DNA of 64,000 nucleotides from Sphingobacterium sp. SYP-B4668 (GCF_027627455.1 NZ_CP115483.1:310001-374000), one strand, 5' to 3'. Shown: positions 20,001 through 28,314, numbered from the stretch's first letter. Translations and numbers: made by a program. The notes: generated by a model from the sequence alone, not told the origin.

Positions 20001-20411
20001 GTCGCCAACGTAAGTAAAGGATATACCGGAAATGGTATCTTTGAGAATGCCGGGGGGACGAGTGTATTTTTTGATATCCATCGAAATGCGTGGACCCCCG
20101 AAAGAGCCGCCAATGGTGAGAAGATTTCTTATCCTGCCTTAGGTTCGTCCACCAACACCAATCATGTAGCCAACCAATTTTTTATTTGGGACGCATCCTA
20201 TCTGCGAGTTAAGAATGTAGAAGTGGGCTACACATTCCCCCTTTCGATCAAATCAAAATTACACTTGCAAAATTTGCGGATATATGCCAATGCATTGAAC
20301 CCGCTCACCTGGGATCGTATGCCAACAAAAGCCTATGACCCCGAGATAAGTTGGGTATTGGCATATCCCATTCAGCGGGTGTTTAACTTCGGGATTAATG
20401 TTGTTTTTTAA
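17076..20411 (+). CDS. SusC/RagA-family TonB-dependent receptor with STN domain, locus B
   Basis: This 1111-residue outer-membrane importer opens with a long N-terminal signal region (short cytoplasmic stretch, then 'LTLILLLAGVFQVSAYTYAQ'), then an STN domain (about 40-105, 'DASLESVLVDLQQQSGFNFLF'), a carboxypeptidase-regulatory-like domain (about 122-195), the plug ('LDEVVVVAYGSQKKETVTGA') and the barrel, ending with the aromatic 'FGINVVF'. The STN domain fits signalling through the adjacent FecR/ECF pair. The genes downstream (GH99-like and two TIM-barrel-like proteins) suggest a glycan substrate, possibly with alpha-mannose, but that is inference. Confidence 0.95.
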   Translation: MKFDELIQFFRVMRLTLILLLAGVFQVSAYTYAQRIHLTAKDASLESVLVDLQQQSGFNFLFKAEYFNRAKPVTLKVRDKTLNEVLSVVLADQPFDYQIKGNFVSLIPKKGRSPSESMKQQQIEGVVTDSLGTPLEGVSVLVKSTARGTSTDVNGVFYIDAKQGEVLEFKNVGYVTRELVVSAAQSKITVRLSAISSALDEVVVVAYGSQKKETVTGAVASISTKEIKQSPAANLAVTLAGRLPGLTTVQQSGEPGRDLTSLYLRGQRTLNGQAPLIMVDGVPRELTYIDPNEVQTVTILKDASATAVFGVRGANGVILVTTRRGISEKPEISFSSETGIQQFNRLPNPVNSAEYAELSNQAWMNDGRPAFSKFSEQAILHYRNQDRPDIYPDNDWMDILTKDNTMQQRFNLNVSGQAKAKAMRYFVNVGALSQNGLWKTEQTDYNANSSLKRYNFRSNIDLELNKNLRAFLNVAGYLELINAPNPDRGTDQLLYYSYIYPATMPGPLTPDGQVLTTLSESNPPWALINRSGYRQQKNVNVTASYGMEQKLDFVTPGLSAKVMASFDTRTIYRVDARQTFQQWIMDLVPDENGVEQPVYRRRDQQENTPLALSNSSDFMSYFNLQGSLNYSREFGEHAFTGLLLFQQDEQILNGDRLPYRIMGAASRLTYGYKSKYFVEFNAGYNGSEQFSRGNRFGFFPSVSGSWIVTREKFLAANDVLSLLKLRASYGKVGNDRLGGARFLYLDNISLAGGGYNPSLFNGQKINEILIGNPSLRWEVSSKVNLGFEIGLFNQFDVVVDVFNENTDNMLINRQQVSQIIGLSGLPPINAGVVKNKGYEIELRYRKNFKPDFGFHANLNFNYAKNNLVYNDEPLRTEDYAFRYRQQGFPIGQQFGYLTDGFWRSQEEIDQSGLTYQIGLGQPRPGDLKYRDLTGDQIISEHDIAPILYSSVPQYTFGGAFSLNYKDFDISFLLQGVANVSKGYTGNGIFENAGGTSVFFDIHRNAWTPERAANGEKISYPALGSSTNTNHVANQFFIWDASYLRVKNVEVGYTFPLSIKSKLHLQNLRIYANALNPLTWDRMPTKAYDPEISWVLAYPIQRVFNFGINVVF

Positions 20412-20434
20412 TTTATTACCAACCAAAAAATAGA

Positions 20435-22216
20435 ATGAAAACTAAATTTCTATCCATCATACTCTTGGGATTAATGGCAGTAGCAACCAGCTGCAAGAAA
20501 TACCTAGACATTACTCCAGACGGTCGCATTTCGATGGACGATGTCTGGAATGACCCCAAAATGGCTGCAGCCTATCTCAATAGTGCCTATACCAATATGA
20601 ATGTCAACCAAGGCGGAGCGCGTTATTTTACCTATGCTTTTTTGGAAAGCATAACCGATCTTTTTCATGATTCAGATGATCTCGAGCCGGATGCTCTGAT
20701 TGCTAATATGTGGTACAAGGGAAGTTTGACACCTTCCTACGATCCTACCCAGCATCACGACGCTGCTCGCAATGGAAATGTCTACCAGGCATACTGGTCA
20801 GGGATTAGGCAATGCAATGTGTTTTTAGCCAACATTGACAAAGCGGTAATGAATACCGAGCTTGATCGTGCGCGTTTTAGAGCTGAAGTTAAGGTTTTAA
20901 GAGCATGGTATTATTTGCAGCTGTGTCGTAAATACGGACCTATGCCTATCATAAAAGAGCCCTTGCCCATCGATATGGACTTTAAAGGGCTAAAGCGTCC
21001 AGAATCATTCCAAGAAATCGCCGACTACATTGACCAGGAATGGCAAGATTTGAAAAATGTCCCCGAGCTACCCTGGCGGATTACCGTAGCTACAGAAAAA
21101 GGCAGGATGACCAAAGCAGTGATGTTACTTTTGCGTTCTCGTGCGCAGCTCTATGCCGCAAGCCCCTTGTATAACCCGGCCAATGATCCCGTAAAATGGG
21201 AGAAAGCCCGAGACTATGCTCGGGAGGCTATTGATTTATTGAAAGCAAACGGTAACTATCAGCTCTATCATGATTCCGATATCGGAGAGCAGTCTTACGA
21301 GAACTACTTTATCACCAATCAAGATTTTAGTCAATCACCACGTGATAAGGAGACGATTATGGAAAATCAGTTACCTACCTCTCTATACAATGGGTTCATT
21401 ACCGGTATGAACGGATTTCCACAACGCGGTGATTTGGAGAAAGCAGGAAGTTGCCCCACACAAGAGCTAGTTGATATGTATGACGTACAATCCTCAGGCT
21501 TGCCCGTATTGGACCCTTCCAAGCCTTATTTGGACAATGATCATTTGCAGCCAAACTATTTTACAGCTTCTGGATATGACAGCCAGCATCCCTACGAAAA
21601 TAGGGACCCCCGTTTTGCTGCTACCGTTTTTTACAATGGGTCTTATTCTCCCGGTACAGGAATAACCTTGCAAACCTATGTAGGAGGAGGATCTGAACTT
21701 CGGTCCTCTGATAGACGATACACGAGGACAGGTTACTATCTGAGAAAATTCATCAATCAAAATGTACCTGCCGGTCAAAATCCGGGGACCATTTGGAAAA
21801 GTATGCGTTTTGCAGAATTGTACCTCAACTTGGCCGAGGCTGAAAATGAGGTCAATGGTCCGGGGCAGGCCGTGACAGCAGCGATGAAGCCGATAAGGGA
21901 TCGTGCACATATGCCAGACATTCCTCAACAAATTACCGATAAGAACATCATGAGAGCCTATCTGCAGAAAGAGCGTGCCGTTGAACTCGCATTGGAAGAG
22001 CAGCGAGTATGGGATGTCCGTCGCTGGAAAATATTAGATAAAACCGATAAACTCGTTACTGGAATGCGAATAACTAAGCAAAATGATGATATCTATAAGT
22101 ATGAGCGTTTTGTAGTAGGGCACCGCGATTCATGGTCAGACAAATTTTTGATTTTTCCGATACCACTGACCGAAGTAGCTGTTTTAGGCAATGATTGGCA
22201 AAACCCAGGATGGTAA
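20435..22216 (+). CDS. SusD/RagB-family outer-membrane lipoprotein, locus B
   Basis: This surface glycan-binding partner of the SusC protein is encoded 23 nt upstream of it in transcription order. The lipoprotein signal ends at Cys20 ('LMAVATSC'), followed by 'KKYLDITPDGRISMDDVWND'. The N-terminal SusD domain and the C-terminal RagB domain with 'FAELYLNLAEAENE' and 'VWDVRRWKIL' are evident; 593 residues is in the normal range for the RagB/SusD class. Confidence 0.95.
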   Translation: MKTKFLSIILLGLMAVATSCKKYLDITPDGRISMDDVWNDPKMAAAYLNSAYTNMNVNQGGARYFTYAFLESITDLFHDSDDLEPDALIANMWYKGSLTPSYDPTQHHDAARNGNVYQAYWSGIRQCNVFLANIDKAVMNTELDRARFRAEVKVLRAWYYLQLCRKYGPMPIIKEPLPIDMDFKGLKRPESFQEIADYIDQEWQDLKNVPELPWRITVATEKGRMTKAVMLLLRSRAQLYAASPLYNPANDPVKWEKARDYAREAIDLLKANGNYQLYHDSDIGEQSYENYFITNQDFSQSPRDKETIMENQLPTSLYNGFITGMNGFPQRGDLEKAGSCPTQELVDMYDVQSSGLPVLDPSKPYLDNDHLQPNYFTASGYDSQHPYENRDPRFAATVFYNGSYSPGTGITLQTYVGGGSELRSSDRRYTRTGYYLRKFINQNVPAGQNPGTIWKSMRFAELYLNLAEAENEVNGPGQAVTAAMKPIRDRAHMPDIPQQITDKNIMRAYLQKERAVELALEEQRVWDVRRWKILDKTDKLVTGMRITKQNDDIYKYERFVVGHRDSWSDKFLIFPIPLTEVAVLGNDWQNPGW

Positions 22217-22274
22217 GCTAGTAATATGGACCAATGAATCTGAGCTTAATCTTCATTAAAAACAAACTATACCG

Positions 22275-23510
22275 ATGAAAACAAAAACAAGAATATTGTT
22301 CATCACATACGTCCTTGTATGTTCGACCTTATTTTCCATTACAGGCTACGGCCAAGCGAAACAAGGAGAGAGCCGTGTAAACAAAACGACGGACTACTAT
22401 GTTGCGGCCTATATCTGGCCTTCTTGTCATCATGATGAGCGTTTCGGAGATATGTTATGGCCAGAGCGTACGGGCGAATGGGAAGTCATCAAAAAGGGTA
22501 CCCCTAGATTTGATGGACATTATCAACCTAAGCAGCCATTATGGGGATACGAACTGGACAATGACCCTAAAGTGATGGAGAAATGGATAGATGCGGCCAC
22601 CGATCATCATGTGAATCTGTTCATATTTGATTGGTACTGGTTTGATAATGGTCCATTTCTCGAGAGCACGCTTAATGATGGTTTTCTTAAGGCAAGCAAC
22701 AATGATAAAATGCAATTTTACCTAATGTGGGCCAATCATGACGTAAAGCGTAACTATTGGAACGTTCATCAATTTCAAAAGGACGAATCTGTTTTGTGGC
22801 ATGGAGCCGTAGGCCGTCCTGAATTCAATAATGTAGTACACCGGGTCATAGATAAATATTTCAAGAAGGACAATTACTTTAAGATCGATGGTGCGCCGGT
22901 TTTTTATGTGTTTGACCTGAATAATTTCGTCAAAGGGCTTGGTGGTTTGGAAAAAGCAAGGATAGCACTTGAATATTTTCGCGACGAAGTCCGTCGGGCA
23001 GGTTTTCCAGATTTACATTTTCAGGTAAGAGCTGGAGGCGATATGGAGCCCAGCATACTACATGCTTCTTTGAGTGAAGGTAAAGATATCAACGAAATTG
23101 TTGCTTTCTTGGGTATAAATAGTGTAACCAAATATGGCTGGGGACAAAAAGAAGACTATCTAGAATTGGGCAAAGAGTCCATGGAGAAGCGAGAAAGACT
23201 AGATCAGACATTGAATGTCCCTTACTTTCCGAATGTGTCCATTGCTTATGATGATACACCCAGATTCCCAGCAAGTGGAAAGAAGGATGTCGTCCACTAT
23301 CACGATACACCACAGACCTTTGGGGCCTTTCTGCAAAAGGCCAAGCAGTACTGCGATGATCATCCCGATCAACCAAAGCTGATTACGCTATTTTCGTGGA
23401 ATGAATGGGTTGAAGGAAGCTATCTCTTGCCCGATATGAAGAATGGGTTTAAATATCTCGAGACGGTGAAGGAAGTAATGACCGGTAATTATGATAAATA
23501 TACGAAATGA
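22275..23510 (+). CDS. Secreted GH99-like glycosidase (WbsX family)
   Basis: This is a predicted extracytoplasmic (alpha/beta)8-barrel glycoside hydrolase. A signal peptide (to about residue 27, 'SITGYGQA') precedes a catalytic domain typical of the WbsX/GH99-like group: it opens with 'YYVAAYIWPSCHHDERFGDMLWPERTGEWEVI', has 'VNLFIFDWYWFDNGP' and ends with the hallmark 'FSWNEWVEGSYLLPD'. Characterised GH99 enzymes are endo-alpha-mannosidases, while many WbsX-like proteins remain unassigned. Placement after susC/susD suggests it trims the imported glycan. At 411 residues it is full length. Confidence 0.88.
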   Translation: MKTKTRILFITYVLVCSTLFSITGYGQAKQGESRVNKTTDYYVAAYIWPSCHHDERFGDMLWPERTGEWEVIKKGTPRFDGHYQPKQPLWGYELDNDPKVMEKWIDAATDHHVNLFIFDWYWFDNGPFLESTLNDGFLKASNNDKMQFYLMWANHDVKRNYWNVHQFQKDESVLWHGAVGRPEFNNVVHRVIDKYFKKDNYFKIDGAPVFYVFDLNNFVKGLGGLEKARIALEYFRDEVRRAGFPDLHFQVRAGGDMEPSILHASLSEGKDINEIVAFLGINSVTKYGWGQKEDYLELGKESMEKRERLDQTLNVPYFPNVSIAYDDTPRFPASGKKDVVHYHDTPQTFGAFLQKAKQYCDDHPDQPKLITLFSWNEWVEGSYLLPDMKNGFKYLETVKEVMTGNYDKYTK

Positions 23511-23682
23511 TTTTACCGCTAAACTTATCGATGACCGAGAATGATAGGAGATTATCGTGATACATTCAAACCTAATGGAACACATTCATGAATATAATCA
23601 AGGAATACATTGTGGATAAATAATCTTACGAGATGATTGATGCAACCAAGTCTACGACCTTAAGGAATAAATCGAGTTGCTG
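23511..23682. other. Intergenic sequence before the leader repeat
   Basis: No gene is seen. A phrase 'TAAATCGAGTTGCTGCATCA' (about 23668-23687) loosely resembles the AACCGAG/GAGTTC element described for the leader repeats of this window. Confidence 0.35.
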
Positions 23683-23769
23683 CATCACCTTTAAAAAACA
23701 AACCGAGTGAAACGAACTCATGGATACAAATGAGAGAAAACACTTCTCAATAATGATATACAGATGAAA
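23683..23769 (+). repeat. Duplicated 5' leader, copy 1
   Basis: The 87 bases up to and including the start codon of the next gene are about 90% identical to the leader of the unrelated gene at 37942 (minus strand, 38023-37938). The shared part includes 'CATCACCTTTAAAAAACAAA', then CCGAGTGAAACGA(A/G)CTCATGG, then 'GAGAGAAAACACT', and runs into the start codon. Conservation of a leader in front of unrelated coding regions suggests a common RNA or DNA control element. Confidence 0.8.
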
Positions 23770-25074
23770 AATTTATTTAGCGGCATCTTTATTTGCATCA
23801 GCTGCTTTGCTTGTAGCAAATCCAATGATGAGAATATTGCACTCACCCGTGCCGATGCTAGTCGCCTTGACAAAGCGATCAAGGCCAATGTCAACAGCGC
23901 ACAAGATAGCTTTGTAATAAGTACCTTTCATGGTGTTCCGGGCACGGTAACCCCTTATTACCAGCAAATTTTGGAAAATACCAAATTGGCCAACTTTACA
24001 CATTTTGAAACCACGTTTACTTCTGCTACCGGCAATTTAGAGGCCTTACGTATTGCCGAAGAATTGGGCTTGAAAGTCATTGTCCAAGACTATACGAGGT
24101 TTGGAGGATTTCAGAACTACCCAGCACAAATAGCCAATACCACCCCCACAAGTGTAGCTGAAGCGGTAGCGATGTATGGCGCTTATCGTTCATTTGCTGG
24201 GTATTTTGTCTGGGATGAACCCTTTTTGCAGCAATTGCCTCAAGTCAAGCAGGATTTGGATCTTTTAAAGCAGGCCGATCCCCAAAAGCTATTTCACATC
24301 GTAACCCTGCAGTCTTATAGCCCCACTTATACTTGGCAAAATGCACAATATCCTGCATACATTAATGCCCTCTTGTCGACTGTTCAGCCACCCATGTTGT
24401 CTACAAATTATTACGTATTCGACCAAGATATAGATAATGGAGTAGCGTTGACAGATTCCAAATTGTGGAAGGATTGGGGATTTATTCGTAAAAGAGCCTA
24501 TGAAGGAGGAATCCCATTTTGGCTATATACGCAGTTGATGGGTGATATTCCAGGAAGTGCCCCCGGAAATATGACGGTCCCCAAGGTTGCAGTCCAAAAC
24601 TACAGCGCTCTGGCATTGGGAGCCAAGGGAATTTCTTATTACAATACCATTAATGGTATTTTTGATGATCAAGGTACTCCTAATAGTCTATATCAAGGAG
24701 TCAAGGAATTAAACAAAGAGATATCTGTCATCGGTAATAAGCTTCTTAACACTCTTCCGGTCCTTGTCTATCCTACTATGGGGCTGTTGCATGGAGATTA
24801 TCTCCATGTCATGTCACAATCACAACTTGTGAATTATGCGCCACCCGGCCTGTTGATTGCCGAATTTCGACGTGTTGAAGACACCACCACCTACCTGTTG
24901 GTCGTCAACCTCGATTATGCACAGCCCCATTCAGGTTCTATACAGCTAGATGCCGCTATAAACCTATTCTTGATCGACAAAGAAGATGGAGACGAACAGG
25001 CCGTTGCCTCCAATACAAGCGTTGTGAATTATGACCTACCCCCGGGTAGAGGGGAGTTATACCTCTTAAAATAG
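23764..25074 (+). CDS. Putative TIM-barrel glycosidase-like lipoprotein (first of tandem pair)
   Basis: I do not recognise an exact family. The protein is a 436-residue lipoprotein: signal 'MKNLFSGIFICISCFAC' with lipid-accepting Cys17. The body has the repeated beta/alpha features of a TIM barrel, including 'NLEALRIAEELGLKVIVQD', 'RSFAGYFVWDEPFLQQLPQV' and 'IPFWLYTQLMGD'. 'WDEP' after a strand resembles the acid/base motif of clan GH-A-like hydrolases, and a small beta domain closes the C-terminus. It lies downstream of the GH99-like gene and is followed after 9 nt by a paralogue. Role inferred: surface glycan processing or binding. Confidence 0.75.
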   Translation: MKNLFSGIFICISCFACSKSNDENIALTRADASRLDKAIKANVNSAQDSFVISTFHGVPGTVTPYYQQILENTKLANFTHFETTFTSATGNLEALRIAEELGLKVIVQDYTRFGGFQNYPAQIANTTPTSVAEAVAMYGAYRSFAGYFVWDEPFLQQLPQVKQDLDLLKQADPQKLFHIVTLQSYSPTYTWQNAQYPAYINALLSTVQPPMLSTNYYVFDQDIDNGVALTDSKLWKDWGFIRKRAYEGGIPFWLYTQLMGDIPGSAPGNMTVPKVAVQNYSALALGAKGISYYNTINGIFDDQGTPNSLYQGVKELNKEISVIGNKLLNTLPVLVYPTMGLLHGDYLHVMSQSQLVNYAPPGLLIAEFRRVEDTTTYLLVVNLDYAQPHSGSIQLDAAINLFLIDKEDGDEQAVASNTSVVNYDLPPGRGELYLLK

Positions 25075-25083
25075 GCATTCGAT

Positions 25084-26397
25084 ATGAAGTATAGTTTTAG
25101 CTTAGCCTTTATTTTCACTTTCAGTCTGACCAACGGTCAGGCTGAAGGGAAAAATTCGACCATATCCCATTTTGCAGATTCGGCTAGTATCCTCAATTCT
25201 GACATTATGGACATCAAGAGTGTTCAGGATAGTTTCGTGATCAGCACCTTTCACGGTGTCCCGAGCACTCCATCGCCCTCTTATCAACGATTTTTGGAGA
25301 ATACCAAGTTGGCAAATTTTACACATTTTGAAACCACATTCACCTCCTCTGCCGGTAATCTAGAGGCACTACGTATTGCAGAAGGTTTAGGCCTGAAGGT
25401 CATCGTCCAAGACTATGCAAGGTTCGGTGGATTTCAAAACTACCCAGCGCAGATAGCCAATACGACCAAGGCCAGCGTGGCAGAAGCCAAGGCCATGTAC
25501 GGTAAGTATCGGTCTTTTGCAGGCTATTATATATGGGATGAACCTTTCTTAGAACAATTGCCCCAAGTTGGAAAGGACCTAGGTCTATTGAGACAGGCCG
25601 ATCCCGATAAGTTGTTTGTAGTCACCACCCTCCAATCCTATAGTCCTACCTATACGTGGGAAAATGGACTGTACGCTATATATATGGATTCGCTCTTATC
25701 TACTGTCCAGCCGCCTATCCTTATTACAGATTATTATGTATTTGAAGAAGATATCGATAAGGGAGTTAAGCTTGAAGATTCCAAACTATGGAAAGATTGG
25801 GGATTCATTCGTAAACGAGCCGCTGAAGAAGGGATTCCTTTTTGGCTCTATATACAGTTGATGGGTGATATTCGGGGAAATTCCCCCGGAAATATGACAG
25901 TTCCGAAGGTGGCATTTCAAAATTATAGTGCGTTGGCCTTTGGAGCCAAAGGAATCTCTTATTACAATACCATCCATGGTATCATTGATCATGAAGGCAT
26001 CCCGAATCACTTGTTCGAAGGAGTTAAGGAATTAAATAGAGAAACTGCCGTCATCGGCAACAAACTGCTCCATACCCTGTCAGAACGTATTTACTCCACC
26101 ATGAGGCTGTTGCATGGTGACTATATGGATACCCTGTCAGACTCAGATATCGTGCAAAAGGCACCCGAAGGCCTGCTGATTGGCGAGTTTAGAAAGATGG
26201 CAGACGGGGGCAAATATGTATTGGTCGTTAACACGGATTATGAGCAGCCCCATTCAGGTGCAATACAATTAAATCAGGCAAAGGATGTATTTTTGATTGA
26301 TAAGGAAAATGGGAAAGAGCGGGCTATAGCGCCAGGTGCCCGAGTTGTGTATTATGATTTACTGCCCGGAAGAGGAGCATTGTATCTTCTTAAATGA
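25084..26397 (+). CDS. Putative TIM-barrel glycosidase-like secreted protein (second of tandem pair)
   Basis: This paralogue of the preceding protein, about 70% identical by eye over nearly the full length, has the same 'YYIWDEPFLEQLPQV' and 'IPFWLYIQLMGD' motifs. Its N-terminus differs: 'MKYSFSLAFIFTFSLTNGQ' is an ordinary signal peptide without a lipobox cysteine. One copy would thus be membrane-anchored and the other periplasmic or released. The spacing of 9 nt implies cotranscription. It ends about 120 nt before a strong bidirectional terminator. Confidence 0.77.
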   Translation: MKYSFSLAFIFTFSLTNGQAEGKNSTISHFADSASILNSDIMDIKSVQDSFVISTFHGVPSTPSPSYQRFLENTKLANFTHFETTFTSSAGNLEALRIAEGLGLKVIVQDYARFGGFQNYPAQIANTTKASVAEAKAMYGKYRSFAGYYIWDEPFLEQLPQVGKDLGLLRQADPDKLFVVTTLQSYSPTYTWENGLYAIYMDSLLSTVQPPILITDYYVFEEDIDKGVKLEDSKLWKDWGFIRKRAAEEGIPFWLYIQLMGDIRGNSPGNMTVPKVAFQNYSALAFGAKGISYYNTIHGIIDHEGIPNHLFEGVKELNRETAVIGNKLLHTLSERIYSTMRLLHGDYMDTLSDSDIVQKAPEGLLIGEFRKMADGGKYVLVVNTDYEQPHSGAIQLNQAKDVFLIDKENGKERAIAPGARVVYYDLLPGRGALYLLK

Positions 26398-26518
26398 ACT
26401 TAGATTATTGCCATATAGGTAACCCCCGGCTAGCCGCAATATTTTTCCCTGCCTCGAGGGTAGCAGTATTATTTTTTACAGGCTTGTGTGATACGCTCTT
26501 TTGTGCTGAGATGGGAAC

Positions 26519-26554
26519 AAAAAAGAGAGCAAACATTAGATTGCTCTCTTTTTT
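26519..26554. terminator. Bidirectional terminator (hairpin orientation 1)
   Basis: A 14-bp perfect stem (AAAAAAGAGAGCAA with TTGCTCTCTTTTTT) with loop ACATTAGA at 26533-26540. A-run and T-run on either side make it work on both strands. The homologous hairpin at 49889-49924 has the reverse-complement loop TCTAATGT. Confidence 0.9.
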
Positions 26555-26570
26555 ATCAAATCAATCCTTT

Positions 26571-26621
26571 TTACCAAGAAAAGGTATAATCCTTGATTAT
26601 GGATATGTCGTTTACCACAAA
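26571..26621 (-). pseudogene. 3'-end fragment of a DUF4325 (STAS-like) gene
   Basis: On the minus strand these 51 bases encode 'FVVNDISIIKDYTFSW' plus stop, one residue different from the C-terminus of the intact gene at 49941-50306 ('FVVKDISIIKDYTFSW'). Upstream the reading frame loses all similarity and soon ends, so this is a carried-over gene end, not a gene. Confidence 0.85.
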
Positions 26622-26676
26622 TTCTTTATAGAATAAACAACGTTCAGTTCTCGAAAAGGCTGGCTGTTGTTATTTT

Positions 26677-26988
26677 TTACTTTAGTATTGCCTGCACCTT
26701 GCCCTTGGATGTATTTCGGTTTTTATCTATTTGGTATGCGCAAGGTTGTAGCAGGTGGAAATAATCGAGGAGAGAAATGACAAGCTCATTTGTTCCATTG
26801 AAAATCAAATCAAAATACAAATAATAAGCCAAATCTGTCAAGTCACTGGAGAGCTTCACAGTATCTTGTAAAGGCACTGTCGAAGATATATTCATCCTGA
26901 ACAGCACAATATTCACTCTGTGCCCATATTTATAGGAGGAGATTACGGGTTTATTGCTTTCAAATATTGTCTTTGGGAGCGATATCAC
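26677..26988 (-). CDS. Hypothetical protein, 103 aa
   Basis: I do not recognise it. The reading frame is AT-rich and codes for a soluble product with 'LQDTVKLSSDLTDLAYYLYFDLIFNG' and a basic tail 'DKNRNTSKGKVQAILK'. No signal peptide is present. It begins just upstream of the duplicated DUF4325 gene end and may itself be a remnant or fusion formed when that block was inserted. Coding status is uncertain. Confidence 0.35.
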   Translation of the reverse strand: MISLPKTIFESNKPVISSYKYGHRVNIVLFRMNISSTVPLQDTVKLSSDLTDLAYYLYFDLIFNGTNELVISLLDYFHLLQPCAYQIDKNRNTSKGKVQAILK

Positions 26989-27379
26989 TTATTTTATTAG
27001 GACTTTTTGTTCAGCAGGAATCAAGAATTTGAAAATTAGCATTATTTAAAATGTACAACGCATAAAGATTATCAATAGGATGTCAAGAATATTTTATCCT
27101 TCGATATTAGTTACTACCATCGACGATTTTACGTTTTAAAATCATATTCCTTCACCTACACTTTTGGACGGTGTATCCAGTCCAAAGTAAAGCATTTAGT
27201 CCAACGAATGAGAACCTGTATCATCGGAGGTAACAGTCTAATACGGGAACCGTGAAGATGTAAATGTCTTAATTTGCGTGATTAGAATATCAACGTATCG
27301 ATGACAAGAATAAAACAGTTAGGGAGATTGCTGTCAATGATTGCGCATATCAAAGTCAGATGCTTGTCTCTATACAGTA
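26989..27379. other. Intergenic region without recognised feature
   Basis: Mixed-composition sequence between an uncertain ORF and the terminator of locus C. I see no gene, known RNA or clear repeat in it. Confidence 0.5.
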
Positions 27380-27414
27380 AAATAAGGTGCCTCCAACATT
27401 TGTTCGAGACACCT
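27380..27414 (-). terminator. Terminator of locus C
   Basis: On the minus strand AGGTGUCUC pairs with GAGGCACCU (27414-27406 with 27393-27385, one G-U pair) around a 12-nt loop, followed by a short U run (27384-27380). It lies 30 nt after the phosphoesterase stop. Confidence 0.75.
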
Positions 27415-27444
27415 CACGGTAGATTGTAGTAAAGCTGGGTACAA

Positions 27445-28314
27445 CTAAAACTCTACGAACTTGTAGGTATAACTGCTTCCTGTGACCTCAAATTTCAGAA
27501 AACCGGGGGGGCCATTTCTTTGGCCTCGCCACGATGGTCGCCCAGCGATAGCGCTTCCTGTGATAAACCGCGTCTTGCCTTTGACCTGAATATCTTCGAA
27601 ATAATGCAAATGTCCCTGCAGGACCAGTTGGATATTGTATGGCTCTATCATTTCAAGGAGGACGTCTCTGTTCCGAATATTCGGCCCCATACTGACACCA
27701 TTTTGAGGAATATCCAATTGATTTTGAACGGATACAATGGGGACATGCATCATGATGACAACGGGTGTCGAAGGAGAGATGTTTGATAGGTCATTTTTCA
27801 GCCAGTCTAACTGCTGCTGATCAAAGGAGGCGAAGTAAGCATAACTGGCCGCATCCAAATTATTCAAGACAACAAAATGCCAACCTTTGTAATCAAAGGA
27901 ATAATACAACTCCTCAAAATATTTTTTATATAAGCCGTATTTGTACAATCGATGTGTGGAGTCTGTAGGGCTCTCTTTGTAGATTCCGAACAATTCATGA
28001 TTGCCGATGCAATTGTATACGGGTGCTCTCAAAGCTTTCGTTTCATTAGCATACAATTGGAATAGTGAATCTGAAACGGCTTCATTACCCCGCATGACAT
28101 CAAAGACCTGATCGCCACCGGAAAGAATGAAATCGGGATCTAGCACATTAATCTTGTCCATTGCCCGCCGGAAACCCGAAATGATGTGAGGTTCATTTTT
28201 TAAGTGCACATCTGTCATGAATACGAAACTAAAATTTTCTTGTGCCTGCTGGGCAAAGGAGGGAATACTGCAATAGAAAAGTACAGTAATCCATACGAGT
28301 TTAATAACCTTCAT
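27445..28314 (-). CDS. Secreted calcineurin-like metallophosphoesterase, locus C
   Basis: This extracytoplasmic enzyme would cleave a phosphate mono- or diester with two metal ions. A signal peptide (to about residue 21, 'SIPSFAQ') precedes all family motifs: Asp35-x-His37 ('MTDVHL'), 'GGDQVFD' (about 67-73), 'GNHE' (104-107), 'MMHVPI' and 'GHLHYF'. At 289 residues it is full length. Its start overlaps the end of the susD gene by 14 nt, so it is translationally coupled to the SusCD pair; this points to a phosphate-bearing substrate or to release of phosphate from an imported compound (inference). Confidence 0.92.
   Translation of the reverse strand: MKVIKLVWITVLFYCSIPSFAQQAQENFSFVFMTDVHLKNEPHIISGFRRAMDKINVLDPDFILSGGDQVFDVMRGNEAVSDSLFQLYANETKALRAPVYNCIGNHELFGIYKESPTDSTHRLYKYGLYKKYFEELYYSFDYKGWHFVVLNNLDAASYAYFASFDQQQLDWLKNDLSNISPSTPVVIMMHVPIVSVQNQLDIPQNGVSMGPNIRNRDVLLEMIEPYNIQLVLQGHLHYFEDIQVKGKTRFITGSAIAGRPSWRGQRNGPPGFLKFEVTGSSYTYKFVEF

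Larger units (their letters stand above)
26429..26621. repeat. Duplicated intergenic block, copy A
   Basis: About 193 bp that recur at 49797-49992 with scattered substitutions. The block contains 'GCTAGCCGCAATATTTTTCC', a T-rich stretch, a bidirectional terminator hairpin and the last 16 codons of a DUF4325 gene. The hairpin is present in opposite orientation in the two copies. Confidence 0.88.
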
